Assembly: GCA_020062605.1 (NCBI GenBank)
Contig: JAGUWA010000014.1
Span: 1 to 32,475, forward strand
DNA: 32,475 nucleotides
Source: Parvibaculum sp.
GTDB taxonomy: Bacteria; Pseudomonadota; Alphaproteobacteria; Parvibaculales; Parvibaculaceae
Reading direction: 5' to 3'
In this document: positions 9,701 through 17,749 of the stretch, piece after piece
Layout: each line of letters opens with the position of its first letter
Position numbering within the stretch: the stretch's first letter is position 1
Program-made: the position numbers and the translations under genes
Notes under the pieces: generated by a model
What the model saw: only the letters and a program-made list of their open reading frames with translations
Databases searched by the model: none
Told to the model about the DNA's origin: nothing

Positions 9701-9731
9701 AGGCGCCTCCTTGATTCCGTCCTGATTTCAA

Positions 9732-9758
9732 TTTAAATGTAGATTTAAAATTTTAAAT
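9732..9758. promoter_or_regulatory. Overlapping AT-rich palindromes, candidate operator of the adjacent TetR
   Basis: TTTAAAT-GTAG-ATTTAAA (9732-9749) and perfect 16-bp palindrome ATTTAAAATTTTAAAT (9743-9758) in the divergent intergenic region. Confidence 0.55.
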
Positions 9759-9802
9759 GCGCCATTAAAATATGCCCGCAATGAAGGGGCAGGGAGGCGG
9801 AA

Positions 9803-10525
9803 ATGAAGGTGACGGCTGCCGTCGTGCGTGCGCCTGAGGTTGGTTTCAGCACCTACGAGCGCAATGTCGTGAAAGTCCCCGAGGACTTCCCGCGCGAACT
9901 TGCAGGGCCGCTCGGCTGCGGCATACAGACCGGCGCAGGCGGGATCATGAATTCGCTCGCCTGCGAGAAGGGGTCATCGGTGCTCATTCTCGGTGGCGGT
10001 GCCGTCGGGCTCTCGGCCGTCATGGGAGCTGCCGTACAGAATTGTGGCACGATCATCGTTCTGGAGCCGCACGAAGGGTGCCGCAAGCTCGCGCTCGAAC
10101 TTGGCGCGACGCATGCGCTCGATCCTGCCGAAGCAAAAGACCTGGTTGCCGCAGTACGCGCGATCCTTCCCGCCGGCGTAGATTATGCGTTTGACACGAC
10201 CGGCATCCCGGATCTCCTGCAAGCGACCATGGGATGCCTCGGACCGCATGGCACGTTCGGAATCGTCGGAATTGCGCCGCCCGGCACGCCAGTCCCCGGC
10301 GATCTCATGTCGGTCGTCACTTTCGGTCACACGATCAAGGGAATCATCGAAGGCGACAGCGACCCCGATGTTTTCATTCCAAGGATGATCGAGCTGTACC
10401 GCCAGGGAAAACTTCCGTTCGACCGGTTGGTGAAAACCTACCCGTTGGAGGATATCAATCGGGCCGTGGCCGATCAGCACGCCGGTAAATGCGTAAAAGC
10501 CGTACTCACCACGGGTCAGCAGTGA
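9803..10525 (+). CDS. Zinc-type alcohol dehydrogenase (aryl-alcohol dehydrogenase-like), apparently lacking most of the N-terminal GroES/zinc domain
   Basis: 240 aa; starts MKVTAAVVRAPEVGF then goes directly to STYERNVVKVPEDFPRELAGPLGCGIQTGAG and the Rossmann domain (VLILGGGAVGLSAVMGA); no GHE motif or zinc Cys cluster. Confidence 0.8.
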   Translation: MKVTAAVVRAPEVGFSTYERNVVKVPEDFPRELAGPLGCGIQTGAGGIMNSLACEKGSSVLILGGGAVGLSAVMGAAVQNCGTIIVLEPHEGCRKLALELGATHALDPAEAKDLVAAVRAILPAGVDYAFDTTGIPDLLQATMGCLGPHGTFGIVGIAPPGTPVPGDLMSVVTFGHTIKGIIEGDSDPDVFIPRMIELYRQGKLPFDRLVKTYPLEDINRAVADQHAGKCVKAVLTTGQQ

Positions 10526-10575
10526 AATCGACGACCCGCAAATACAAACAAAACAGCGAACAGGAAGAAACTTGA

Positions 10576-11820
10576 ATGTCTGACGCATATATCATCGACG
10601 CCTGCCGCACGCCGCGTGGTATCGGCAAGGTCGGCAAGGGCTCGCTCGCCCACCTTCATCCGCAACATCTGGCTCGCACCGTGCTGGCCGCGATTGCCGA
10701 GCGCAATAATCTCAACACAGCCGACGTCGATGACGTTCTCTGGGGCACTTCTTCCCAGCGCGGCGCACAGGGCGGCGACATGGGCCGCATGGCCGCCCTC
10801 GATGCGGGCTATGACATCAGGGCCTCCGGCGTCACACTCGACCGCTTCTGCGGCTCGGGCATCACCACCGTGAACCTTGGCGCGGCACAGATCATGTCCG
10901 GCATGGAAGACCTTGTCATCGCCGGCGGTACCGAGATGATGAGCTACACGGCCGCAACCGCAGACCCTAAAACCCCACCGATGATGGATGCCGGCAATCT
11001 CCATCTGCGCAAGCTGCACCCGCAGTCCCAGCAGGGCGTCTGCGCCGATGCGGTCGCGACGCTGGAGGGCATCGACCGCAAGGCGGTGGACGAACTCGCC
11101 CTCACGTCCCAGCAGCGTGCGGCAAAGGCCATAGCGGAAGGCCGCTTCAACAGGTCGCTTGTCACTGTCTACAATGATGACGGATCTGTCGCACTCGACC
11201 ATGAGGAGTTTCCGCGCCCGGAGACGACTCTGGAGGGCCTGGGTAACCTGAAGGCTACTTTCGCAGCATGGGCGGACATTCCGGTCGACGCGGAAGGCAC
11301 AACCTATGGCGACCTCATCCGCCAGAAATATCCGCAGTTGAAGGAATTCAACCACGTCCACCACGCCGGCAATTCGTCGGGTGTTGTGGACGGCGCCGCG
11401 GCAATCCTGCTGGCCTCGAAGAAATATGCGGACAAGAACGGTCTGAAGCCGCGGGCCCGCATCGTGGCGACGGCCAATATGGGTGATTGCCCGACCCTAA
11501 TGCTCAACGCACCTGTGCCCGCAGCGAAGAAAGTGCTGGCGAAAGCCGGCCTCACGCCGGACGACATTGATCTCTGGGAGATCAATGAGGCGTTTGCCGT
11601 TGTCACCGAGAAGTTCATCCGCGATCTGAAGCTCGACCGCGAAAAAGTGAACGTCAACGGTGGTGCCTGCGCACTCGGCCATCCGATCGGCGCCACGGGC
11701 TCCATCCTCATCGGCACCCTGATCGATGAACTGGAACGCCGCGGCAAGCGCTACGGTCTCGTCACCATGTGTGCCGCCGGCGGCATGGCGCCGGCCATCA
11801 TTGTCGAAAGCTTGCAGTAA
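10576..11820 (+). CDS. Acetyl-CoA C-acyltransferase (thiolase)
   Basis: 414 aa; LDRFCGSGITTVN, NEAFAVV, GGACALGHPIGATGS and CAAGGMAPA motifs. Confidence 0.93.
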   Translation: MSDAYIIDACRTPRGIGKVGKGSLAHLHPQHLARTVLAAIAERNNLNTADVDDVLWGTSSQRGAQGGDMGRMAALDAGYDIRASGVTLDRFCGSGITTVNLGAAQIMSGMEDLVIAGGTEMMSYTAATADPKTPPMMDAGNLHLRKLHPQSQQGVCADAVATLEGIDRKAVDELALTSQQRAAKAIAEGRFNRSLVTVYNDDGSVALDHEEFPRPETTLEGLGNLKATFAAWADIPVDAEGTTYGDLIRQKYPQLKEFNHVHHAGNSSGVVDGAAAILLASKKYADKNGLKPRARIVATANMGDCPTLMLNAPVPAAKKVLAKAGLTPDDIDLWEINEAFAVVTEKFIRDLKLDREKVNVNGGACALGHPIGATGSILIGTLIDELERRGKRYGLVTMCAAGGMAPAIIVESLQ

Positions 11821-11830
11821 CTGGGAACCC

Positions 11831-11856
11831 GAAGGCCGCGGTCTGCCGCGGCCTTC
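11831..11856. terminator. Perfect 11-bp stem hairpin between thiolase and MerR gene
   Basis: GAAGGCCGCGG-TCTG-CCGCGGCCTTC followed by GCTCACTTTTC; no strong U-tract. Confidence 0.45.
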
Positions 11857-11883
11857 GCTCACTTTTCGGAGGTTTCTTCTGAA

Positions 11884-12297
11884 ATGACTTACACGATCAC
11901 CGACCTGGCCAATGAATTCGGCATCACGCATCGCACGCTGCGTTTCTATGAGGAAAAGGGCCTGATCGAACCAGAGCGCAAGGGACAGACCCGGCTCTAT
12001 TCGAAGCGCGATCGTGCTCGTCTTCAACTCATTCTCCGCGGGCGTGAAGTCGGTTTGACGCTCTATGAAATTCGTCAGATTCTCGATCTCTACCGGACCG
12101 GCAAGGACATTGAGGAGCAGAACCGCCTTGCGGTGTCTTTCTTCAAAAAGCGTCTGGCCGCTGCGAAGGAGCAGCGCGCCCAGGTAGATCATCAGATCGA
12201 ACGTCTGGAGGACGCCTGCCGGAGATTTGACGGCCACGCGATTTTCGCCTCGCACCCGCACCGCGAGGGGCAGGCGCTTCGGACCGGCACACACTGA
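11884..12297 (+). CDS. MerR family transcriptional regulator
   Basis: 137 aa, ITDLANEFGITHRTLRFYEEKGLIEPERKGQTRLYSKRD. Confidence 0.92.
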   Translation: MTYTITDLANEFGITHRTLRFYEEKGLIEPERKGQTRLYSKRDRARLQLILRGREVGLTLYEIRQILDLYRTGKDIEEQNRLAVSFFKKRLAAAKEQRAQVDHQIERLEDACRRFDGHAIFASHPHREGQALRTGTH

Positions 12298-12399
12298 AGC
12301 CGGCACGGAATCGCCAATCTTGCCGGGTGAGGTTAGACTGCGTCCGGTCTGATTTATGAAAATGCTCCGGCCAACGGAGCTCACAGGGAGAAACAAGGG

Positions 12400-13803
12400 A
12401 TGAGCGAATACAAGCTCCTCATCAATGGCAGGCTCGTCGCCGGAGCAAGAGTCTCCGACGTTCTCAACCCGGCGACGGAGGAGCCCGTCGCTTCCTGTCC
12501 CCGCGCCTCCGAAGCGCAGTTGAATGAAGCGGTCGCAGCGGCGAAAGCCGCGTTCCCCGCCTGGAGCGCGACGCCGATTGCCGAGCGCAAGAAGGCGCTC
12601 AGTGCGATCGCCGATGTCATTGAGGCCAATGCCCAGGATCTTGCGCGCCTTCTGACCCAGGAACAGGGAAAGCCGATCGGCGATGCGACGGGAGAAGTCT
12701 ACGGCACTGCCGCTTTCTTCCGGTACTTCACCATGCTCGATCTTCCGGTAAAGATCATCGAGGACAGCGAAGGCAAGAAGGTTGAGGCGCATCGTCGCCC
12801 CCTTGGTGTCATCGGGGCGATCGTCCCCTGGAATTTCCCGATGATCCTCATGGCGTTCAAGCTGCCTCCGGCCCTGCTTGCAGGGAATACGGTTGTGCTG
12901 AAGCCCGCGCCGACGACGCCGCTCACGTCGCTGAAGCTTGGCGAGATCATAAAGGACATACTGCCTGCGGGTGTTGTGAATGTCATTGCCGATGAGAATG
13001 ATCTCGGAGCGGCGCTCACGGCGCATCCTGACGTTCGCAAGATTTCTTTCACCGGCTCGACCGCAACCGGTCAGAAGGTCATGGCGGGTGCCGCCGGTCT
13101 TCTGAAACGCATCACGCTCGAGCTCGGTGGCAACGACGCAGGCATCGTGCTCGGTGACGTCAACCCGAAAGAGACCGCGCCGCAACTCTTTCAGAGTGCG
13201 TTCCAGAATTCGGGTCAGGTCTGCATCGCCATGAAACGGCTTTATGTGCATGAGTCGATCTACGACGAAATGTGCGACGAGCTTGCGAACATTGCGAACA
13301 ACACCATCGTCGGCGATGGCCTGAAGCAAGGTACGCAGCTTGGGCCGCTCCAGAACAAGATGCAGTTTGAAAAGGTGAAGGAGCTTATCGAGGACGCGAA
13401 GAAGACCGGAAAAATCATTGCCGGTGGCGATACGCCGGAACAGGCGGGTTATTTCATCCGGCCGACCATCGTTCGCGACATATCGGACGGCACGCGCCTC
13501 GTCGACGAAGAGCAGTTCGGTCCCGTTCTCCCGGTCATCAAATATTCCGACCCGGAAGATGCCGTCGCCCGCGCCAATGCCTCGCCTTACGGTCTTGGCG
13601 GTTCCATCTGGTCGTCCGATCCGCAGAAGGCTTACGACCTTGCGACGAAGCTCGAATCCGGCACCGTCTGGGTCAACAAGCATGCCGATCTCGCGCCGAA
13701 CATTCCCTTCGGCGGTGCGCGCTTCTCCGGCCTCGGAACCGAACTTGGCGAGGAAGGCCTGGCTGAGTTCACGCAACTCAAGATCATCAACATGGCGAAA
13801 TAA
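12400..13803 (+). CDS. NAD(P)-dependent aldehyde dehydrogenase
   Basis: 467 aa; PWNFP, FTGSTATG, LELGGNDAGIVL, catalytic Cys in QNSGQVCIAMKR. Confidence 0.93.
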   Translation: MSEYKLLINGRLVAGARVSDVLNPATEEPVASCPRASEAQLNEAVAAAKAAFPAWSATPIAERKKALSAIADVIEANAQDLARLLTQEQGKPIGDATGEVYGTAAFFRYFTMLDLPVKIIEDSEGKKVEAHRRPLGVIGAIVPWNFPMILMAFKLPPALLAGNTVVLKPAPTTPLTSLKLGEIIKDILPAGVVNVIADENDLGAALTAHPDVRKISFTGSTATGQKVMAGAAGLLKRITLELGGNDAGIVLGDVNPKETAPQLFQSAFQNSGQVCIAMKRLYVHESIYDEMCDELANIANNTIVGDGLKQGTQLGPLQNKMQFEKVKELIEDAKKTGKIIAGGDTPEQAGYFIRPTIVRDISDGTRLVDEEQFGPVLPVIKYSDPEDAVARANASPYGLGGSIWSSDPQKAYDLATKLESGTVWVNKHADLAPNIPFGGARFSGLGTELGEEGLAEFTQLKIINMAK

Positions 13804-13826
13804 TCGTTGCGTTCATCGCCAGACTG

Positions 13827-13863
13827 AAGGCCGTCTCCCGAAATCGGGAGGCGGCCTTTTGTT
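13827..13863 (+). terminator. Rho-independent terminator downstream of the aldehyde dehydrogenase
   Basis: AAGGCCGTCTCCCG-AAAT-CGGGAGGCGGCCTTTTGT. Confidence 0.75.
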
Positions 13864-13890
13864 GGTCATGCCCGGCGCGGAAGCTCGGAC

Positions 13891-14283
13891 TCACGCGTCG
13901 GGACGGGTCCATATCCATGTCCCGCCGACGAGTGCGGCCGCCAATGGTGTCAGAGAATAGGGCAGGGACACGAAAAGCAGTGCGATGAGGGCGCTCGCTG
14001 CGAAGGCCGCCAGGGCAGCGCGCTTCCCCCTTCGGGAAATAGCTCCCCGTTCCCGCCACAATCGGATGTGAGTACCGAAAGTCGGGTGTTCGACAAGCCA
14101 CCGCTCGAGCGTCTCGTCGCTGCGGGCAAAACAATAGGCGGCCAGAATGATGAAGGGAACCGTGGGCAGAAGCGGGAGCACGACGCCGATGCCGCCCAGC
14201 CCGAGCGCGAGAAAACCACTAATCAGATAAAGCGTTCTGGACAATGGCCCCTCCGCCGCGCCGTCTCCCGCCAGGCTGCGCAT
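13891..14283 (-). CDS. DUF454 (YbaN-like) inner membrane protein
   Basis: GFLALGLGGIGVVLPLLPTVPFIILAAYCFARSDETLERWLVEHPTFG; start chosen at internal Met (ORF open to 14394). Confidence 0.85.
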   Translation of the reverse strand: MRSLAGDGAAEGPLSRTLYLISGFLALGLGGIGVVLPLLPTVPFIILAAYCFARSDETLERWLVEHPTFGTHIRLWRERGAISRRGKRAALAAFAASALIALLFVSLPYSLTPLAAALVGGTWIWTRPDA

Positions 14284-14394
14284 GCCGGGAGCGGACCCTC
14301 GCAATAAAGCGGCCTTTGAAAACCGGCGCAATGCGGAATACTCCACCAATTGATCGGGGCGCGATCTACCGCGCAGGGCGCCATGTCCCCGCAT

Positions 14395-15213
14395 CTATTT
14401 GGCGAGGCCGAAGAGACCTCGTTCCCCGGGAAGAACGCGGAACGCATCGGAGATGCCCACCACCGTTTCGGCACCGCCAAGGCAGAGATAGCCCCAGGGG
14501 CGGAGCACTTTGGCGAGTCCGGTGAAGACGCGCCTGCGTGTCGCCTCGTCGAAATAAATAAGGACGTTCCGGCAGAAGATGATGTCGATGGGGCCAAGAT
14601 TGCTCGTGGAAGGATCCTCCAGCAGGTTATAGCGCCGGAACTCGATCATCTCGCGCAGGCTGTCCTTTACCCGGAAGCCGCCGCCGTCGGGATCGAAATA
14701 TTTCCGGAGCATGTCGTCGGGCATCCCGCGCGACACTTCGAAAAGCGAGTAGTAGCCGTCTTTTGCCTTGGCGAGCATGGCATCGGAGATGTCCGTGGCG
14801 ACGATTTCGACTTTCCATCCCGCCAGGGCGGCGCCCATTTCGGCCACCGTCATGGCGAGAGAATAGGGCTCCTGTCCACTCGAGCAGGCCGCACTCCATA
14901 TCCTGATCCGGCGCGACACCTTGGTCATCGCCATGACCTCCGGCAGCAGGCTCTTGCGCAATCGCTCGAAGGGCCAGGCATCGCGGAAGAAGAGCGTTTC
15001 GTTGGTCGTCATCGCATCGACGATCTGATTCAACATCGTCTCGTCGCGCGTGCGGCGCGTCTTCTCGATGAAGTGATTGACGCTGTCCAGCCCACTCCTG
15101 CGCGCGAGTGGAGCGAGGCGGCTCTCGATGAGATATCCCTTCTCCGGTGTAACGACGAGGCCAGAACGTTCGTAGAGAATCTGCTTCAGATAGTCGAATT
15201 CCGGACTGTTCAT
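14395..15213 (-). CDS. cheR: Chemotaxis protein methyltransferase CheR
   Basis: MNSPEFDYLKQILYERSGLVVTPEKGYLIESRL..., IWSAACSSGQEPYSLAM, IDIIFCRNVLIYFD; start overlaps cheB stop (ATGA). Confidence 0.93.
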   Translation of the reverse strand: MNSPEFDYLKQILYERSGLVVTPEKGYLIESRLAPLARRSGLDSVNHFIEKTRRTRDETMLNQIVDAMTTNETLFFRDAWPFERLRKSLLPEVMAMTKVSRRIRIWSAACSSGQEPYSLAMTVAEMGAALAGWKVEIVATDISDAMLAKAKDGYYSLFEVSRGMPDDMLRKYFDPDGGGFRVKDSLREMIEFRRYNLLEDPSTSNLGPIDIIFCRNVLIYFDEATRRRVFTGLAKVLRPWGYLCLGGAETVVGISDAFRVLPGERGLFGLAK

Positions 15214-16343
15214 ATCTTCTCTCCTGCCGCGATGCGTAAGATCGCCGGTCCTATTTTTTGCAAGGGCAATATCTCTTCGCAAATTCCTGCCTGAGCCACC
15301 GCACCCGGCATCCCCCAGACGACGCTGCTTTCGCGATCCTGCGCAAGCACGCGTCCACCCTCCTCAAGAACGGTTTGGCATCCCTTGAGACCGTCGTTTC
15401 CCATGCCCGTCAGGATCACGGCAAGAAGTCGCTCCCTGTAGTGCCGGGCCAGGCTCCGGAGCATGGGGTCCACCGCCGGTTTGCACGAATTCTCGGGCGG
15501 GCCGTCGTCGAGGCGCAGGATCATGCCGCCCGCCGCCCGCGGTTCCACCAGCATGTGCTTGCCCCCCGGTGCGATGTAGATGCGTCCCTGCACCAGCGGT
15601 TCGCCGTCGCGTGCCTCGGCCGCCGGGCGCCCGGAGTAGCGCGTCATATGCTCGGCAAGAAGCGCTGTGAAAGTTGCCGGCATGTGTTGCGTCACAAGAA
15701 TGGGCTGTGTGAGGTCCGGATCGAGATTTTTGAGTACCTCAGACAAAGCTTGCGGCCCGCCGGTGGAAGAACCAATGGCGATCGCATCGGGCCTGATGAG
15801 GGTCTTGGGTTTGCCTCGGACAACCGGCGCGGCCGGACCTGCCTGAACTTTCACTGCCGTGGCCGGCGGCACCGGCTCGGGTTTCTTCTTCGGAACCTCC
15901 GCGGCACACGCGCCATGCGCCCTCACCTTGCTCACCAGTTCCACGCGGAAACTCTCCGCGCCACCGAGCCCCGCCTTTGGCTTGGCGACATAGTCCGCCG
16001 CGCCCATGGCCATCGTCTTCAACGATATGTCGGCGTCGCGCTGGCTTGCTGATGAGACCATGATCACTTTCAGGTCAGGCTTTATCTCGAGCAGGCGAGG
16101 AAGCGCCGCGAGACCGTCAAGCTCAGGCATCTCGATATCGAGAACGACGATATCGATTTCCTGTCTTTCGACCGCCTTTAGCGCCATAAGGCCATTGGAT
16201 ACCGAAGCGACAACCTTGATGTCGGCCTCTTCCTCCAGCGTTCTGGTTACGATACCCCGAGCGATTGCGGAATCGTCTACAACCATGACCCGGCACGGAT
16301 TCCGCGATTCCCTGCCGCGACCTTCAATCGACCTGTTACTCAT
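15210..16343 (-). CDS. cheB: Chemotaxis response regulator protein-glutamate methylesterase CheB
   Basis: 377 aa; receiver (VMVVDDSAIARG..VVLDIEMPELDG) plus methylesterase (AIGSSTGGPQAL, TQHMPATFT, LTGMGNDG). Confidence 0.95.
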   Translation of the reverse strand: MSNRSIEGRGRESRNPCRVMVVDDSAIARGIVTRTLEEEADIKVVASVSNGLMALKAVERQEIDIVVLDIEMPELDGLAALPRLLEIKPDLKVIMVSSASQRDADISLKTMAMGAADYVAKPKAGLGGAESFRVELVSKVRAHGACAAEVPKKKPEPVPPATAVKVQAGPAAPVVRGKPKTLIRPDAIAIGSSTGGPQALSEVLKNLDPDLTQPILVTQHMPATFTALLAEHMTRYSGRPAAEARDGEPLVQGRIYIAPGGKHMLVEPRAAGGMILRLDDGPPENSCKPAVDPMLRSLARHYRERLLAVILTGMGNDGLKGCQTVLEEGGRVLAQDRESSVVWGMPGAVAQAGICEEILPLQKIGPAILRIAAGEKI

Positions 16344-16855
16344 CCGCGTGCTTCTTGCTTTCCTTCGTCATCCGCGAGAATTTCGTCGGCGACATCCTGT
16401 TCCATGCCCCCGCCCGGCAGTGCCGGGCCGTTGAGAAGTGTCTTGCTCTCTGGAAGGGTGGATTCGTCGAGCCCATCCGATAGAAAATTCAGTGTGTCCT
16501 CGACAGCGCCCAACGTTTCGCTCACTTGCGACATCCGCTGACCGGTTATGTCCTGGAAGCAGCAGGCTTCCATGACCTCGATACAGCATTCGCCCACGCG
16601 CTGTGCCGCGGCATCGCTGTCGGTGAAGTCGATCTCGGACATCTTTTCGACGGCCGTCATGATGCGATCGACGGCGGACTCCATTTCGCCGACAGCCGTT
16701 TTCTGCTCATTGACGGCACGCTGGAGTTTGTGCACGCGAAAGGAGGGGTCGAGAAGCGGTGCAAGGTACTTCCGTCCGCGAAGAACCGCCAGGCACACGT
16801 CGATGCACTCGTTTGTCAGGCGCTCGACGAGATCGAGTCTTCCCTTGCCCGTCAT
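16340..16855 (-). CDS. cheZ: CheZ-like chemotaxis phosphatase
   Basis: 171 aa helical protein with CCFQDITGQRMSQV motif typical of CheZ; 4-bp overlap with cheB. Confidence 0.8.
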   Translation of the reverse strand: MTGKGRLDLVERLTNECIDVCLAVLRGRKYLAPLLDPSFRVHKLQRAVNEQKTAVGEMESAVDRIMTAVEKMSEIDFTDSDAAAQRVGECCIEVMEACCFQDITGQRMSQVSETLGAVEDTLNFLSDGLDESTLPESKTLLNGPALPGGGMEQDVADEILADDEGKQEARG

Positions 16856-17241
16856 CAGAAATCCCCCAGCACCGTTTTCAGCTTCGCCTTCAGGACCTCG
16901 GCGCTGAAAGGCTTGATAATGTAGTTGTTGACGCCGGCCTTGCGTGCCGCGATGACGTTTTCGACTTTCGATTCGGCGGTCACCATCACGAAAGGCAATG
17001 ACTTTGTACTTTCGTTGGCGCGCACTTTCTGCAGCAGCTCGTAGCCCGTCATCGGCTGCATGTTCCAGTCCGAGATGATCAGCCCGTAGCGGCGGGACTT
17101 GAGTTTCGTCAGAGCATCCGTCCCGTCTGTCGCTTCGTCGATATCGGAGAAGCCGAGCTTGTTCAGCAGGTTCCGCACGATCCGCAGCATCGTCTTGTAG
17201 TCGTCCACGATCAGGATCGGCATTTTCATGTCGACGGCCAT
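16855..17241 (-). CDS. cheY: Chemotaxis response regulator CheY
   Basis: Single receiver domain MPILIVDDYKTMLRIVRNLLNKLGFSDIDEATDG..LIISDWNMQPMTGYELL..VMVTAE..IIKPFSAEVLKAKL. Confidence 0.92.
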   Translation of the reverse strand: MAVDMKMPILIVDDYKTMLRIVRNLLNKLGFSDIDEATDGTDALTKLKSRRYGLIISDWNMQPMTGYELLQKVRANESTKSLPFVMVTAESKVENVIAARKAGVNNYIIKPFSAEVLKAKLKTVLGDF

Positions 17242-17260
17242 TGTCTTTACTCCGTTACGC

Positions 17261-17749
17261 TCAGTGAATTGGTGCGGCGCATATCGCGCCGAGCACGCTT
17301 GTGACACTCAAGACCAGCAACAGCCGGTCGTCGAGCCGGTAAATCCCCTGGGAAACCTCACGCCAGCGTTCATCAAGCGTGGCAGGTACGCTCTCTCGCC
17401 GTTGCAGGGGGACGCTCAGCACCTCGCCGACCTCGTCGACAAGAAGGCTGAATGGCTCGTCGTCATGCTCGACAACGACGGCCATGGCTCGTTCGACGAA
17501 GCCCTCGGACGGCAATCCGAGACGGGTCCGCATATTGATTGCAGTCACGATCCGGCCGCGAAGATTGAGCGATCCGGCGATCTCCGGCGCAGCCAGTGGA
17601 ATGCGTGTGATGACCTGCGGGCTGAGCACGTCACGGACGTTCAGTACGGGAATGCCGAAGCTTTGGCCGCCGATCGTCATCGTCACATAGTCCTCGGTCG
17701 TCGCTCCCGCGGCGGTGGTCGACGCTGTCCTGTGAAGAGCGGTGCTCAT
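17261..17749 (-). CDS. cheW: Chemotaxis coupling protein CheW
   Basis: 162 aa; DYVTMTIGGQSFGIPVLNVRDVLSPQVITRIPLAAPEIAGSLNLRGRIVTAINMR. Confidence 0.93.
   Translation of the reverse strand: MSTALHRTASTTAAGATTEDYVTMTIGGQSFGIPVLNVRDVLSPQVITRIPLAAPEIAGSLNLRGRIVTAINMRTRLGLPSEGFVERAMAVVVEHDDEPFSLLVDEVGEVLSVPLQRRESVPATLDERWREVSQGIYRLDDRLLLVLSVTSVLGAICAAPIH

Noticed and set aside
11497-13776. 759-aa minus-strand ORF across thiolase, MerR and ALDH
   Set aside because: Spans three well-supported genes on the other strand; composition typical of antisense shadow translation.
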